NCBI RefSeq assembly: GCF_002407605.1
Contig: NZ_NXGV01000002.1
Span: forward strand, 124,001 to 188,000
Source of the DNA: Marinobacter sp. ANT_B65
Lineage (GTDB): Bacteria > Pseudomonadota > Gammaproteobacteria > Pseudomonadales > Oleiphilaceae
DNA: 64,000 bases
Direction: 5' to 3'
Shown here: in pieces, positions 48,015-56,429 of the stretch
Layout: each line of letters opens with the position of its first letter
Numbering within the stretch: the stretch's first letter is position 1
Program-made: the position numbers and the translations under genes
The notes under the pieces: model-generated
The model's input: the letters and a program-made list of their open reading frames with translations, nothing else
Database searches by the model: none
Told to the model about the DNA's origin: nothing

Positions 48015-49055
48015 TTTAAAATCTGGATTTGGTTGCATTATAAACTGCCATAGTGGCAAGCCCTTCCCTTTATACCCTTCAGGGATTTTAACGGCAAATA
48101 CACCTGGGTCCAAATTCGTGTCTAATGCAATGACACTCTTTTCGTAAGTGGTTTGCTCTCCATACGATGCACTTACCATTGAGCTTAACTCGCCAATCAT
48201 GGAAAAGTTCTGTTCATCGGAGGGGCAATCCGGCGAGTATGTAAACTTAGCACCTAAAAACTCACCATCATCAAATAAACCTTCAGCATCATTCTCAACC
48301 CAAGTGCCAAACCTCATGAGGTAGAAAGCTATCGACTTTTCCAAGTCATCCGTAACTTCCCGATCAGAACTATATATCTTTACACCACCGATAATGAAGT
48401 TTACTTCCCCATTCTCGTTAACCTTCGCCTCTTTTGTGGGGTCAGCAAGTAACTCTATTGATAGATCTGGTTCGGTACCGATTGTACGATCACCTAATAA
48501 TGACATCTCGTTTTGTGCAATAGCATTTATGAAGTCTGTAACATATCGATTTTTTTGCTCGATAAGAGATTCTTTACGTAACAGAAACCACTTATTTTGA
48601 CGTGAAAAATAAACTGCGAATAGTAGAGGTGTATTATGTAGCTTGGCATAATTCTCAACCTTTCTTAGGTAGTCCTTTTTGAAAGGGTAAGGCGACTTAA
48701 TATTAGGAAAGTGACAGTTTTTTACCTCAATAAAATACTGACTTCCGTCATTGAGTATCACCTTATAATCCGGAGCCTGAATATCCTGCTCTGTAGTAAA
48801 TGCCTCTCCGCTGTCTTCTTGCTTTATCAGGCGGCAATTTCCTAATGCCCCAGCGACATGAGCAAAAAGTGATTCGACTCTCTTTCCGTGTAAAAGGTTA
48901 GGATTATCCTTAGACGCCTTTAGCGAGTTCCCAATGCGTTCAATAAAGTCATTCGCATCTTCTTCAACGCTTAGTTTGTATCCATGCTTGCGGCCCAAAG
49001 CAGTAAACAAGTCTATTACTTCGAATTTTTCTGGGTTTCGCTTAATTCGTTTCAA
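48009..49055 (-). CDS. PD-(D/E)XK nuclease-like protein (cassette gene)
   Basis: A 348-residue protein starting at TTG behind GGAGAAATC. The core of a PD-(D/E)XK nuclease is visible: an N-terminal helical region with GKRVESLFAHVAGAL, then Pro95-Asp96 in QAPDYKVILNDGSQYFIEVK with Glu110-Val-Lys112 completing the D...ExK triad on adjacent strands. The remaining 230 residues are alpha/beta and unrecognised; they could hold a DNA-recognition or regulatory domain. No methylase gene accompanies it, so it is not an ordinary restriction-modification pair. A role in phage or plasmid defence is an inference from fold and location. Confidence 0.65.
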   Translation of the reverse strand: MKRIKRNPEKFEVIDLFTALGRKHGYKLSVEEDANDFIERIGNSLKASKDNPNLLHGKRVESLFAHVAGALGNCRLIKQEDSGEAFTTEQDIQAPDYKVILNDGSQYFIEVKNCHFPNIKSPYPFKKDYLRKVENYAKLHNTPLLFAVYFSRQNKWFLLRKESLIEQKNRYVTDFINAIAQNEMSLLGDRTIGTEPDLSIELLADPTKEAKVNENGEVNFIIGGVKIYSSDREVTDDLEKSIAFYLMRFGTWVENDAEGLFDDGEFLGAKFTYSPDCPSDEQNFSMIGELSSMVSASYGEQTTYEKSVIALDTNLDPGVFAVKIPEGYKGKGLPLWQFIMQPNPDFKG

Positions 49056-49078
49056 GATTTCTCCGATCTATGACGAGA

Positions 49079-49162
49079 GGCTAACGCTGAAATAAGCGGC
49101 GGCTACAAGCCGTCCGGTGGACGGCCGCCAGGCCGGGAACGAACTTGATTGACTGGTTAAAT
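49079..49162 (-). repeat. attC site of ABM cassette copy 1
   Basis: GGCTAAC (49079-49085) to GTTAAAT (49156-49162), 84 bp; the ABM stop codon lies inside the last box. Nearly identical to the site at 47533-47616. Confidence 0.88.
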
Positions 49163-49474
49163 GCCATAAGCCCGCTCAACCTTTGCAACTCGGACTTTAA
49201 ATTCGGAATACCACGCTTTATGGCCCAAACGCTGGGCTTCAAGGTGCTCAGCATTTTGCTTCCAGTTCCTGATCGCTTCCTCGCTTGCCCAGTACGAAAC
49301 GGTGATACCAACATCCTCGCGGGCTGACTCGATACCAAGAAACCCTTCCTGCTGAGAGGCCAGTTCAACCATTCTGTCTGCCATAGCACCGTAACCATGA
49401 TCACCATCCGTGCGGACAGAGCTAAAAATCACTGCGTAATATGGGGGACTTGGAGTTTTAGCAATCCCTGACAT
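49157..49474 (-). CDS. ABM-domain monooxygenase-like protein, copy 1
   Basis: A 105-residue ABM-family protein, near-identical to the one at 47611-47928 (Lys6, Ser40 and Gln41 here instead of Asn, Ala and Glu). The start at 49474 has AGGAAG upstream and lies 14 nt inside the cassette; an in-frame extension to 49558 would cross the attC of the previous cassette and is rejected. It is the first cassette gene after the two ORF-less units, so it would be the most strongly transcribed of the intact genes. Confidence 0.86.
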   Translation of the reverse strand: MSGIAKTPSPPYYAVIFSSVRTDGDHGYGAMADRMVELASQQEGFLGIESAREDVGITVSYWASEEAIRNWKQNAEHLEAQRLGHKAWYSEFKVRVAKVERAYGI

Positions 49475-49488
49475 AACTTCCTCTTGGC

Positions 49489-49601
49489 ATTTAACGCTAA
49501 GTGCAGCTGCATTTTGACCAGAGTGGAGTTTGTGCAAAAATGGCGGAGCCATGCACAAACGAAACGACGGCCAAAATGTCAGATGGCACGACTGGTTAGA
49601 A
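49489..49601 (-). repeat. attC site of ORF-less cassette copy 2
   Basis: ATTTAAC (49489-49495) to GTTAGAA (49595-49601), 113 bp. Arms GCTGCATTTTG.CCAGAGTGGAGTTTGTGC pair with GCACAAACG...GGCCAAAATGTCAG... Confidence 0.9.
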
Positions 49602-49936
49602 GGCGCTACGATTTATTTAATGGCACGCTTAAACATTAACTGAGAAAACGAGCCAGACCAAATATTTAAAACCCACCGATTACACCAAACTTGCTAGCCC
49701 TTGGCAAGCACTAACCTGCCAACAAACTAAACCAACTCGAACGCACCAAGTAAACCGGGAAAACATAGCAACGTACCGAAATATAAATTACGAAGCGACT
49801 ACAAAACAAAGACTATTTCTTGATGCATGAAGATACAAAACAAAGCCGCACATGAACAAGCACGAACCATTTTAGTTAGCACAATTTCAATATTTCAAAA
49901 CGCACAGAAATAGTAACAAACAAAAGAAAAATAGCC
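49489..49936 (-). mobile_element. ORF-less cassette, copy 2 (448 bp)
   Basis: A complete cassette with attC at 49489-49601 and no convincing gene on either strand. It repeats the unit at 49937-50384: the cassette-proximal 230 bp are identical, while about 130 bp next to the attC differ at roughly two dozen positions and the attC differs at three. A TTGAAA-N18-TAAAAT promoter-like pair read toward the array lies at 49869-49898. It may act as a promoter or RNA cassette rather than a protein gene. Confidence 0.8.
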
Positions 49937-50049
49937 ATTTAACGCTAAGTGCAGCTGCATTTTGGCCAGAGTGGAGTTTGTGCAAAAATGGCGAAGCCAT
50001 GCACAAACGAAACGACGGCCAAAATGTCAGCTGGCACGACTGGTTAGAA
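49937..50049 (-). repeat. attC site of ORF-less cassette copy 1
   Basis: ATTTAAC (49937-49943) to GTTAGAA (50043-50049), 113 bp, with long self-complementary arms (GGCCAGAGTGGAGTTTGTGC / GCACAAACGAAACGACGGCC). Confidence 0.9.
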
Positions 50050-50316
50050 GGCGCTACGATTTATTTAACAGCACGTTTGGAAATTAACTTACCAAGCGAG
50101 CTGCACCAAATATTTAAAACTCACTAATTACACCAAACCTGCTAATGCTTTACAAGCACTAACCTACCAACAAACTAAACCAACTCGAACGCACCAAGTA
50201 AACCGGGAAAACATAGCAACGTACCGAAATATAAATTACGAAGCGACTACAAAACAAAGACTATTTCTTGATGCATGAAGATACAAAACAAAGCCGCACA
50301 TGAACAAGCACGAACC

Positions 50317-50346
50317 ATTTTAGTTAGCACAATTTCAATATTTCAA
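50317..50346 (-). promoter_or_regulatory. Promoter-like element in the first ORF-less cassette
   Basis: Minus strand TTGAAA - 18 bp - TAAAAT, directed into the array. The same element is repeated 448 bp further left. Function inferred from sequence only. Confidence 0.4.
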
Positions 50347-50384
50347 AACGCACAGAAATAGTAACAAACAAAAGAAAAATAGCC

Positions 50385-50460
50385 ATTTAACAGCAACTAG
50401 ACCGCGTTCCGCGATATTGCAAAAAAGAGCGTTCTCGATAATGCCACTTTTTGCATATCC
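50385..50460 (-). other. Probable attI site
   Basis: ATTTAAC at 50385-50391 (GTTAAAT on the minus strand) is the last recombination box before intI and has no attC partner on its right, so the array's insertion site must lie here. The right limit is a guess from typical attI length. Confidence 0.65.
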
Positions 50461-50560
50461 ATGCCACGCCTCCAGTCTCAATTTTAACAACAGGTTAGCC
50501 CAGTTTCTGCCGCCCCACCACGTAATCGCTTGACTTCTCGTTTTCGTGAAAACAATAATA

Positions 50561-50576
50561 CTGTACAAATAAACAG
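50561..50576. promoter_or_regulatory. LexA box before intI
   Basis: TACTGTACAAATAAACAGTA contains CTGT-N8-ACAG exactly (50561-50576), the gammaproteobacterial LexA operator, 32 bp before the integrase ATG. This implies SOS control of cassette recombination, known for many integrons. Confidence 0.88.
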
Positions 50577-50607
50577 TATTGAAGATCACTAACAAAGGTA
50601 CGCCAAC

Positions 50608-51573
50608 ATGGACGGCATACAACCTCAACCGCGCCTTCGGGATCAGGTTCGCGCAGTCATTCGGGTTAATCGCTACAGCATTCGTACGGAAAAATCCTAT
50701 TGGTACTGGATCCGTTTTTACATCCGCTTTCACCAGATGAAGCATCCCAAGGAGATGGGACCAAAGGAAGTAAATGAATTTCTTACTTGGCTAGCCGTTA
50801 ACCGCAACGTTGCTGCCGCAACTCAGGCCCAAGCTTTAAACGCTCTAGTGTTTCTGTACTCCAAGGTTCTCGACATGCCCCTCGGGGAAATCGGTTCCGT
50901 TATCCGCTCTAAAAAACCAAAGCGTTTGCCCGTGGTGCTCACCCACGATGAAGCCATGACAATTATCGAACATCTCAAAGAACCCTATCTCCTTTTAGCC
51001 TCGCTCATGTACGGTTCTGGCCTGCGGGTAACAGAAGCTTGCCGTTTAAGAGTGAAGGACGTCGATTTCAGTAATCAGGTCATCATTGTTCGGGATGGCA
51101 AGGGCGCAAAAGATCGAACAACGCTCATGCCGGGCACGCTGATTTCTGAATTAGAAAGGCAGATTGCTTCTATTCGAAAGGCCTGGAAAGAAAAAGACCT
51201 CTCCCTGCAAACACCGGTAAGCCTGCCATTTGCGCTTGCCCGCAAGTATCCCCAAGCAGACATGTCCCTGGACTGGCAGTGGTTGTTTACCTCAAACACT
51301 CTGAGCAAAAACGACTTCGGCAAGGTGGTGCGCCACCACATCCACACCAGTTCTGTGCAGAAAGCAGTGAAGGTAGCTGTTGCTGCAGCCAACATCGGCA
51401 AACCCGCAGGTTGCCACACTTTTCGCCACACCTTCGCCACCGAACTACTCAAACGCGGCAACGATATCCGCACAGTGCAAGATCTGCTTGGCCACGCAGA
51501 CCTGCGCACCACTCAGATCTACACCCACGTGCTGGGCCAGGGCTTTGCGGGAGTGCGCAGCCCACTGGGTTGA
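50608..51573 (+). CDS. intI: Integron integrase IntI
   Basis: A 321-residue tyrosine recombinase of the IntI type, which inserts and excises cassettes by attI x attC and attC x attC recombination. The N-terminal SAM-like domain has IRTEKSYWYWIRFYIRFH. Catalytic residues are Arg140 (GSGLRVTEACRLR), Lys in GKGAKDR, His270 and Arg273 (GCHTFRHTFA), His296 (LLGHADL) and Tyr305 (TQIYTHVL). The IntI-specific insertion between the second and third boxes is present (ALARKYPQADMSLDWQWLF), which separates it from XerCD. It appears intact. The gene is divergent from the cassettes and carries a LexA box upstream. Confidence 0.96.
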   Translation: MDGIQPQPRLRDQVRAVIRVNRYSIRTEKSYWYWIRFYIRFHQMKHPKEMGPKEVNEFLTWLAVNRNVAAATQAQALNALVFLYSKVLDMPLGEIGSVIRSKKPKRLPVVLTHDEAMTIIEHLKEPYLLLASLMYGSGLRVTEACRLRVKDVDFSNQVIIVRDGKGAKDRTTLMPGTLISELERQIASIRKAWKEKDLSLQTPVSLPFALARKYPQADMSLDWQWLFTSNTLSKNDFGKVVRHHIHTSSVQKAVKVAVAAANIGKPAGCHTFRHTFATELLKRGNDIRTVQDLLGHADLRTTQIYTHVLGQGFAGVRSPLG

Positions 51574-51778
51574 TGGTTTCAAACTTTGCCGGGCCCAGAA
51601 CTTAGGCACTACTACCCGGGTTGCAGGCAATTCGACCATTCGGTTGATTCTTTTGCCACCAACGGCCGGGTAACGTACATGTATCTAGGCCTCTTTGGCT
51701 GGGCTCCTGGAGTCCGTTATTCATAGCAACCCCACTAACCCATTGATTAGGTCGGTTGCCAACTGTGAAGGATGCATC

Positions 51779-52381
51779 ATGAGTGATCTGACAACTCTTC
51801 GGGACATCGTGGGTCTGGGCAACACTGCCAGCCCCATCAGCGATTCTGCACTGGTGATTATTGATGCCCAGAATACCTATCGGGAGGGCGTGATGAAGCT
51901 CGATAACGTGGAGCCTGCGCTGGACGAATGCAAAGCTCTGCTACAGCGTTTTCGTGCTGCCGGCCGCCCTGTTTTTCATATTCAGCATGATGCGGGGGCT
52001 GGCTCACCTTACGATCTGAATGCCCCTGTCGGCCAGATTGCCGATGCCGTGGCTCCGATTGCAGGCGAGGCGGTGATCAGCAAGAATTTCCCCAACTCCT
52101 TTGCGCAGACAGATCTGGATGAGCAGCTGCAGCAGGCTGGTATCAAAAACCTGATTCTGACCGGATTCATGTCTCACATGTGTGTGAATTCCACTGCACG
52201 CGGCGCCTTTACGCTCGGCTACAACCCCACGGTCGTTGCCTCAGCTACGGCAACCCGTTCTCTGCCGTCGAAGGCCTCCGGTAAAACAGTGCCATCCGAG
52301 CAGATGCAGGAAGCTGCCCTGGCCGCCCTGTCGGATTTGCCATCTGCCGTGGTTCCTTCCGCAGCAGATGTCCCCGACTAA
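51779..52381 (+). CDS. Isochorismatase-family cysteine hydrolase
   Basis: A 200-residue hydrolase with the Asp-Lys-Cys triad: Asp in ALVIIDAQNTY, Lys in VISKNFPNSF and Cys in GFMSHMCVNSTARGAF with the cis-peptide context of the family. Members hydrolyse isochorismate, nicotinamide or carbamoylated amines; the group here is unassigned. The start at 51779 has GAAGGA upstream; the longer frame does not. The 205 bp between intI and this gene hold no feature I recognise. Confidence 0.88.
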   Translation: MSDLTTLRDIVGLGNTASPISDSALVIIDAQNTYREGVMKLDNVEPALDECKALLQRFRAAGRPVFHIQHDAGAGSPYDLNAPVGQIADAVAPIAGEAVISKNFPNSFAQTDLDEQLQQAGIKNLILTGFMSHMCVNSTARGAFTLGYNPTVVASATATRSLPSKASGKTVPSEQMQEAALAALSDLPSAVVPSAADVPD

Positions 52382-52421
52382 AGAGGCTATCCCGACAAAT
52401 GAACAGACCGGCGGTGCAGCC

Positions 52422-53480
52422 TCACCACTCCAGCTGAGCCCCGGTCTGGTACTCAATCACCCGGGTTTCAAAGAAGTTCTTTTCCTTCCGCATAGTGGCC
52501 TGCTCATCCAGCCAGGGTGATACGTTTTTAGCCCCCGGGAACGGCTCTTCCAGGCCCACTGTGCGGGCACGGCGGTTGGCTACGAAGCGGAACTGCTCGG
52601 TGTGGTATTCGGCGGAATAACCCAGAATGGGGTCGCGCAAGATGTAGTTGGCGTAGTCGCTTTCGGCAGCTTCGGATTCGTCCCACATCTCGCGCACAGC
52701 TTTGGGGTCGAAGCTGATGTTTTCTTCTTCCAGAATCTGGTTAACCACTTTCAGGCCGAAGGAGAAGTGCATGGCCTCATCGCGCAGGATGTACTGGAAC
52801 TGTTCACCGGTGCCACGCATCAGGCCACGGCGCTGCAGGGCAAAGATGGGGCTGAAACCATTATAGAACCAGCAGCCTTCAAAAACGGCGGCAAAGAACA
52901 GGTAAGACATGATGAATTCCTGCAGGTCGTCCTTGTTGCGCAGATTCAGGTCGGAGCGCATTGCCGCATCCAGCCGGCGGTTGGCCATCTGGATTTTTGC
53001 GTTGATTTGCGGCACTACCCGGTAACGGTTGTAGATTTCACTCTGGTCCAGATTGAGGGTTTCAATACAGTGCTGATAAGTCCAGGTGTGCAGAGCCTCT
53101 TCGTACACCTGTCGCGCCTGATAGATTTGCAGCTCCGGCGCGGTCATTTTCTCCATCACCGCCAGGCCGATGTTGCGCATGGCCAGGATGTCGGAGGTGG
53201 TCAGGTAGGCTACCACGTTTTCAAACACGTGCTTTTCCGCCGGGCTCAGGCGGTGGTGGTAGTCGTGAACATCCTGCGCCATGTTCACGTCCAGCGGAGT
53301 CCAGTGGTTTTTGTTGGCGTTCATAAAGAACTCCCAGGCCCAGGGATACTTGAAGGGTGCCAACTGGTTTACGTCGGTTTCGCCGTTGATTACGCGCTTG
53401 TCGTCTACGTTCACCGGCGCCACGCTGCTGTGTGCAGCGGGCTGGCTTTGCGGTTTGGTTTCGTCATCCCAATTCAGCAT
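52422..53480 (-). CDS. nrdB: Ribonucleoside-diphosphate reductase class Ia subunit beta
   Basis: NrdB holds the diiron-tyrosyl radical cofactor of aerobic ribonucleotide reductase. The 352 residues contain LSPAEKHVFENVVAYLTTSDI, the helix EEALHTWTYQHCIETL and RDEAMHFSFGLKVVNQI, supplying Glu and His iron ligands, with the C-terminus (TGAQLEW) that docks on NrdA. The start at 53480 has GAGAGG upstream. It follows nrdA on the same strand with 28 bp between them, one operon behind a cobalamin riboswitch. Confidence 0.96.
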   Translation of the reverse strand: MLNWDDETKPQSQPAAHSSVAPVNVDDKRVINGETDVNQLAPFKYPWAWEFFMNANKNHWTPLDVNMAQDVHDYHHRLSPAEKHVFENVVAYLTTSDILAMRNIGLAVMEKMTAPELQIYQARQVYEEALHTWTYQHCIETLNLDQSEIYNRYRVVPQINAKIQMANRRLDAAMRSDLNLRNKDDLQEFIMSYLFFAAVFEGCWFYNGFSPIFALQRRGLMRGTGEQFQYILRDEAMHFSFGLKVVNQILEEENISFDPKAVREMWDESEAAESDYANYILRDPILGYSAEYHTEQFRFVANRRARTVGLEEPFPGAKNVSPWLDEQATMRKEKNFFETRVIEYQTGAQLEW

Positions 53481-53508
53481 GGTTGTGCCTCTCAATAAAA
53501 GTAAGTGG

Positions 53509-56277
53509 TTACTGACATGCTTCGCAGTCGGGTTCATCAATACTGCATACCTGGGGTTGCGGTGCGGCAACCGGGGCAGCTTGTTCGTTCACCCCGGTAG
53601 CTCCCAGCGAGCGCAGGTAGTAAGTAGTTTTCAGACCACGTTCCCACGCCAGCTGATACAGCTCGTCGAGTTTTTTCCCGCTGGGTTCAGCCATGTAGAG
53701 GTTCAGGCTCTGGGCCTGGTCCAGCCATTTCTGGCGGCGGGAAGCGGCTTCCACCAGCCAGCGGGCGTCGATCTCGAATGCCGTGGCGTATCGCGCTTTC
53801 AGTTCGGTGGGAATACGCTCGATCTGCTGCACGCTGCCATCGAAGTATTTCAGGTCGTTTACCATCACGTTGTCCCACAGGCCGACCGCCTTGAGATCGC
53901 GCACCAGTGAGGGGTTTACCACGGTGAACTCTCCGGAGAGGTTCGATTTCACAAACAGGTTCTGGTAGGCCGGCTCGATGGATTGCGACACACCCACGAT
54001 GTTGGAGATGGTGGCTGTGGGTGCTATGGCCATCACGTTGCTGTTGCGCATACCGTGCATGGCGATGAGTTCGCGCACCGGCGCCCAGTCCAGACGGCTT
54101 TCGGTGTTTACGCTGATATCACCTTCCCGGCGGGCATTTTTCAGCAATTCGATGGAATCGATAGGCAATATGCCCTGGCTCCACAGGGAACCTTCGTAGC
54201 TTTCATAGGCGCCCCGCTCTGCCGCCAGCCGGGCTGAAGCACGGATGGCGAAGTAGCTCAGCTGTTCCATTGCAATGTCTGCAAACTCTACCGCCTGCGG
54301 GCTGGTGTACGGCAGCCGCAGTTCGTAAAGCGCATCCTGAAAGCCCATCAGGCCCAGGCCAACCGGGCGGTGTCTGAGGTTGGAGTTGCGTGCCTGGGGT
54401 ACAGCGTAGAAGTTGATATCGATTACGTTATCAAGCATGCGCACGGCTGTGTCTACGGTACGCTCCAGGCGCTGCACATCCAGTTCGCCGTTGGCAATGT
54501 GAGCCGCCAGGTTTACCGAGCCCAGGTTACACACGGCAATTTCTTCCGCGCTGGTGTTCAGGGTGATCTCGGTACACAGATTGGAGCTGTGGACCACGCC
54601 TTTATGCTGCTGCGGCGAGCGCAGGTTGCAGGGGTCTTTGAAGGTTATCCACGGGTGGCCGGTTTCAAACAGCACTGTGAGCATTTTGCGCCACAGCTGT
54701 TTGGCCGGAATGGTTTTGAACAGCTCGATCTTGCCTTCGGCCGCCAGCGCTTCGTAGTGTTCGTAGCGCTCGCGGAATGCGTTCCCATAGAGGTCATGCA
54801 GGTCCGGCACATCACTGGGGCTGAACAGAGTCCAGTCCCGATCCTGGCGCATACGCTCAATCAGCAGGTCGGGCACCCAGTTGGCGGTGTTCATGTCGTG
54901 GGTACGGCGGCGTTCATCACCGGTGTTTTTGCGCAGCTCCAGGAATTCTTCGATATCCAGGTGCCAGCTTTCCAGGTACGCACACACTGCGCCCTTACGC
55001 TTACCACCCTGATTTACGGCTACGGCAGTATCGTTCACCACCTTAAGGAAAGGCACTACGCCCTGGCTCTGGCCGTTGGTGCCTTTGATGCGGGAGCCCA
55101 GTGCACGCACAGGTGTCCAGTCGTTACCCAAACCGCCCGCCCACTTGGACAGCATGGCGTTGTCGCGGATGGCACCATAAATGTCTTCCAGATCGTCACC
55201 CACCGTAGTCAGGTAGCATGAAGACAGCTGGGAGTGGCGGGTACCACTGTTAAACAAGGTGGGCGTGGATGCCATATAGTCGAAGGACGACAGCAGGTTA
55301 TAGAACTCGATAGCCCGGCTGTTGGGGTCGTCCTCACGCAGGGCCAGGCCCATGGCAACTCGCATGAAGAATACCTGCGGCAACTCCAGCCGGTCTTCTT
55401 TCCAGTGCAGGAAGTACCGGTCATACAGGGTTTGCAGGCCAAGGAATCCAAACTGTTGATCGCGCTCTGGTTTCAGAGCTGCGCCCAAACGCTCCATGTC
55501 ATATGCAGCCATGGCCTCATCAAGGAGTTCGTAGCGAATGCCGGCACTGATGAAGCTACGCAGAGCCTGTGGATAAACCTCTGCCAGGGACAGGCTGGTG
55601 TCCAGCTTTAGTGCGGTGGCGCTCTCAAGGCGCAGCTGTTCCAGTAACAGGCGGGCGGTGACTGCGCTGTAATCCGGCTCGCGCTCGATACGACCGCGGG
55701 CAGTCATCACCAGGGCAGTCAATACTTCAGCTTCGTCGATGCCGTTATAGAGATTGCGGATGGCTTCTTCCACCAGGGATTCGCAATCAATGCCCTCAAG
55801 CCCGAACGCGGCGTTATCCACCTGTAGCTTCATCAGACCAAGGTCCAGAGCTACTGTGCGGCCATCAGCCTGTTTTACGGTAAGCGTGGGGTGCGGCTCT
55901 ACGGGTTCGTGCAGGGCCCGCTCGCGGGCGTGTTCTTCACGGTAGAGTACATAGGCACGTGCTACTTTCTGCTCTTCTGCCCGCATCAGGGCCAGTTCTA
56001 CCTGGTCTTGTATATCTTCAATATGCACCCGTCCGCCAGCTTTCAAACGACGGCTGATAGCCTGCACAACCTGCTCGGTTACCCGGTGAACGGCATCGTT
56101 AATGCGGGCAGAGCCTGCAGCCTGATCGCCTTCAACAGCCAGAAAAGCTTTGGTTACGGCTACACTGATTTTGGATGGGGTAAAGCTGACCAGATTGCCG
56201 TTGCGCTTGATAACCTGAAGGGTTTCTGTGTCGGATGGCGACGAGGGTCGGGCTTCGGCCGAAGCAGTAGCGGGCAT
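53509..56277 (-). CDS. nrdA: Ribonucleoside-diphosphate reductase class Ia subunit alpha
   Basis: The 922-residue catalytic subunit reduces ribonucleoside diphosphates. An N-terminal ATP-cone (residues about 20-110; LQVIKRNGNLVSFTPSKISV) for allosteric control is followed by a second cone-like segment (about 130-230), then the barrel with SSCYLTTVGDDLEDI, the NLCTEITLNTS active-site cysteine and the AVCNLGSVNLAAHI motif. The C-terminal CSIDEPDCEACQ pair passes electrons from thioredoxin or glutaredoxin. ATG 56277 has AGGAG upstream. The enzyme does not use B12 but is controlled by a B12 riboswitch. Confidence 0.96.
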   Translation of the reverse strand: MPATASAEARPSSPSDTETLQVIKRNGNLVSFTPSKISVAVTKAFLAVEGDQAAGSARINDAVHRVTEQVVQAISRRLKAGGRVHIEDIQDQVELALMRAEEQKVARAYVLYREEHARERALHEPVEPHPTLTVKQADGRTVALDLGLMKLQVDNAAFGLEGIDCESLVEEAIRNLYNGIDEAEVLTALVMTARGRIEREPDYSAVTARLLLEQLRLESATALKLDTSLSLAEVYPQALRSFISAGIRYELLDEAMAAYDMERLGAALKPERDQQFGFLGLQTLYDRYFLHWKEDRLELPQVFFMRVAMGLALREDDPNSRAIEFYNLLSSFDYMASTPTLFNSGTRHSQLSSCYLTTVGDDLEDIYGAIRDNAMLSKWAGGLGNDWTPVRALGSRIKGTNGQSQGVVPFLKVVNDTAVAVNQGGKRKGAVCAYLESWHLDIEEFLELRKNTGDERRRTHDMNTANWVPDLLIERMRQDRDWTLFSPSDVPDLHDLYGNAFRERYEHYEALAAEGKIELFKTIPAKQLWRKMLTVLFETGHPWITFKDPCNLRSPQQHKGVVHSSNLCTEITLNTSAEEIAVCNLGSVNLAAHIANGELDVQRLERTVDTAVRMLDNVIDINFYAVPQARNSNLRHRPVGLGLMGFQDALYELRLPYTSPQAVEFADIAMEQLSYFAIRASARLAAERGAYESYEGSLWSQGILPIDSIELLKNARREGDISVNTESRLDWAPVRELIAMHGMRNSNVMAIAPTATISNIVGVSQSIEPAYQNLFVKSNLSGEFTVVNPSLVRDLKAVGLWDNVMVNDLKYFDGSVQQIERIPTELKARYATAFEIDARWLVEAASRRQKWLDQAQSLNLYMAEPSGKKLDELYQLAWERGLKTTYYLRSLGATGVNEQAAPVAAPQPQVCSIDEPDCEACQ

Positions 56278-56429
56278 ACCGTTTTCTCCTGAATACGCGT
56301 GGGTTCCATAACCTTCGCGTACACAGGACGAACCCAAGCATCAACCACCAGTAATGGCTGTAATTATGCTGTGTTCGTTGCTGCTCACCTTGTAGGGCCA
56401 GATGCAGGCGCCTGAGTCGCGAAGGTGCA

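Larger units (their letters stand above)
49937..50384 (-). mobile_element. ORF-less cassette, copy 1 (448 bp), next to attI
   Basis: The cassette nearest the integrase, 448 bp, with attC at 49937-50049. No ORF above about 25 codons with a ribosome site is present. Read toward the array, TTGAAA (50341-50346) and TAAAAT (50317-50322) are spaced 18 bp, a plausible sigma-70 promoter near the cassette start that could drive downstream cassettes. Exact tandem duplication with the next unit shows recent insertion or copying. Confidence 0.82.
41509..51573 (-). mobile_element. Chromosomal integron: intI plus at least 12 cassettes and a decayed distal zone
   Basis: The integrase gene (plus strand) and a cassette array read on the minus strand diverge from a common attI region, the standard integron layout. 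Twelve attC-like sites, each starting with a RYYYAAC-type box and ending with a GTTRRRY-type box on the plus strand, separate mostly single-gene units of 410-1140 bp. Gene content (ABM, LysE, DUF3223, DUF3592, DUF1493, nucleotidyltransferase) is cassette-like and the base composition is more AT-rich than the flanks. The distal (left) end below 43.2 kb holds broken genes without clear attC sites; the boundary is approximate. Confidence 0.9.

Noticed and set aside
49937..50384. Peptides of about 21-23 residues readable in the ORF-less cassettes
   Set aside because: No Shine-Dalgarno sequence precedes them and they lie in several frames; not supported as genes.
50335..50745. 136-codon minus-strand frame across the intI start
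   Set aside because: It crosses attI, the LexA box and the intI start, has no ribosome site or family match, and is an antisense shadow.
41509..51573. CRISPR array or prophage as explanation for the AT-rich region
   Set aside because: Repeats are attC-type sites separated by whole genes; there are no short regular spacers, cas genes or phage structural genes.
52602..53498. 298-codon plus-strand frame antisense to nrdB
   Set aside because: A shadow frame produced by GC-biased codon use in a certain nrdB gene.
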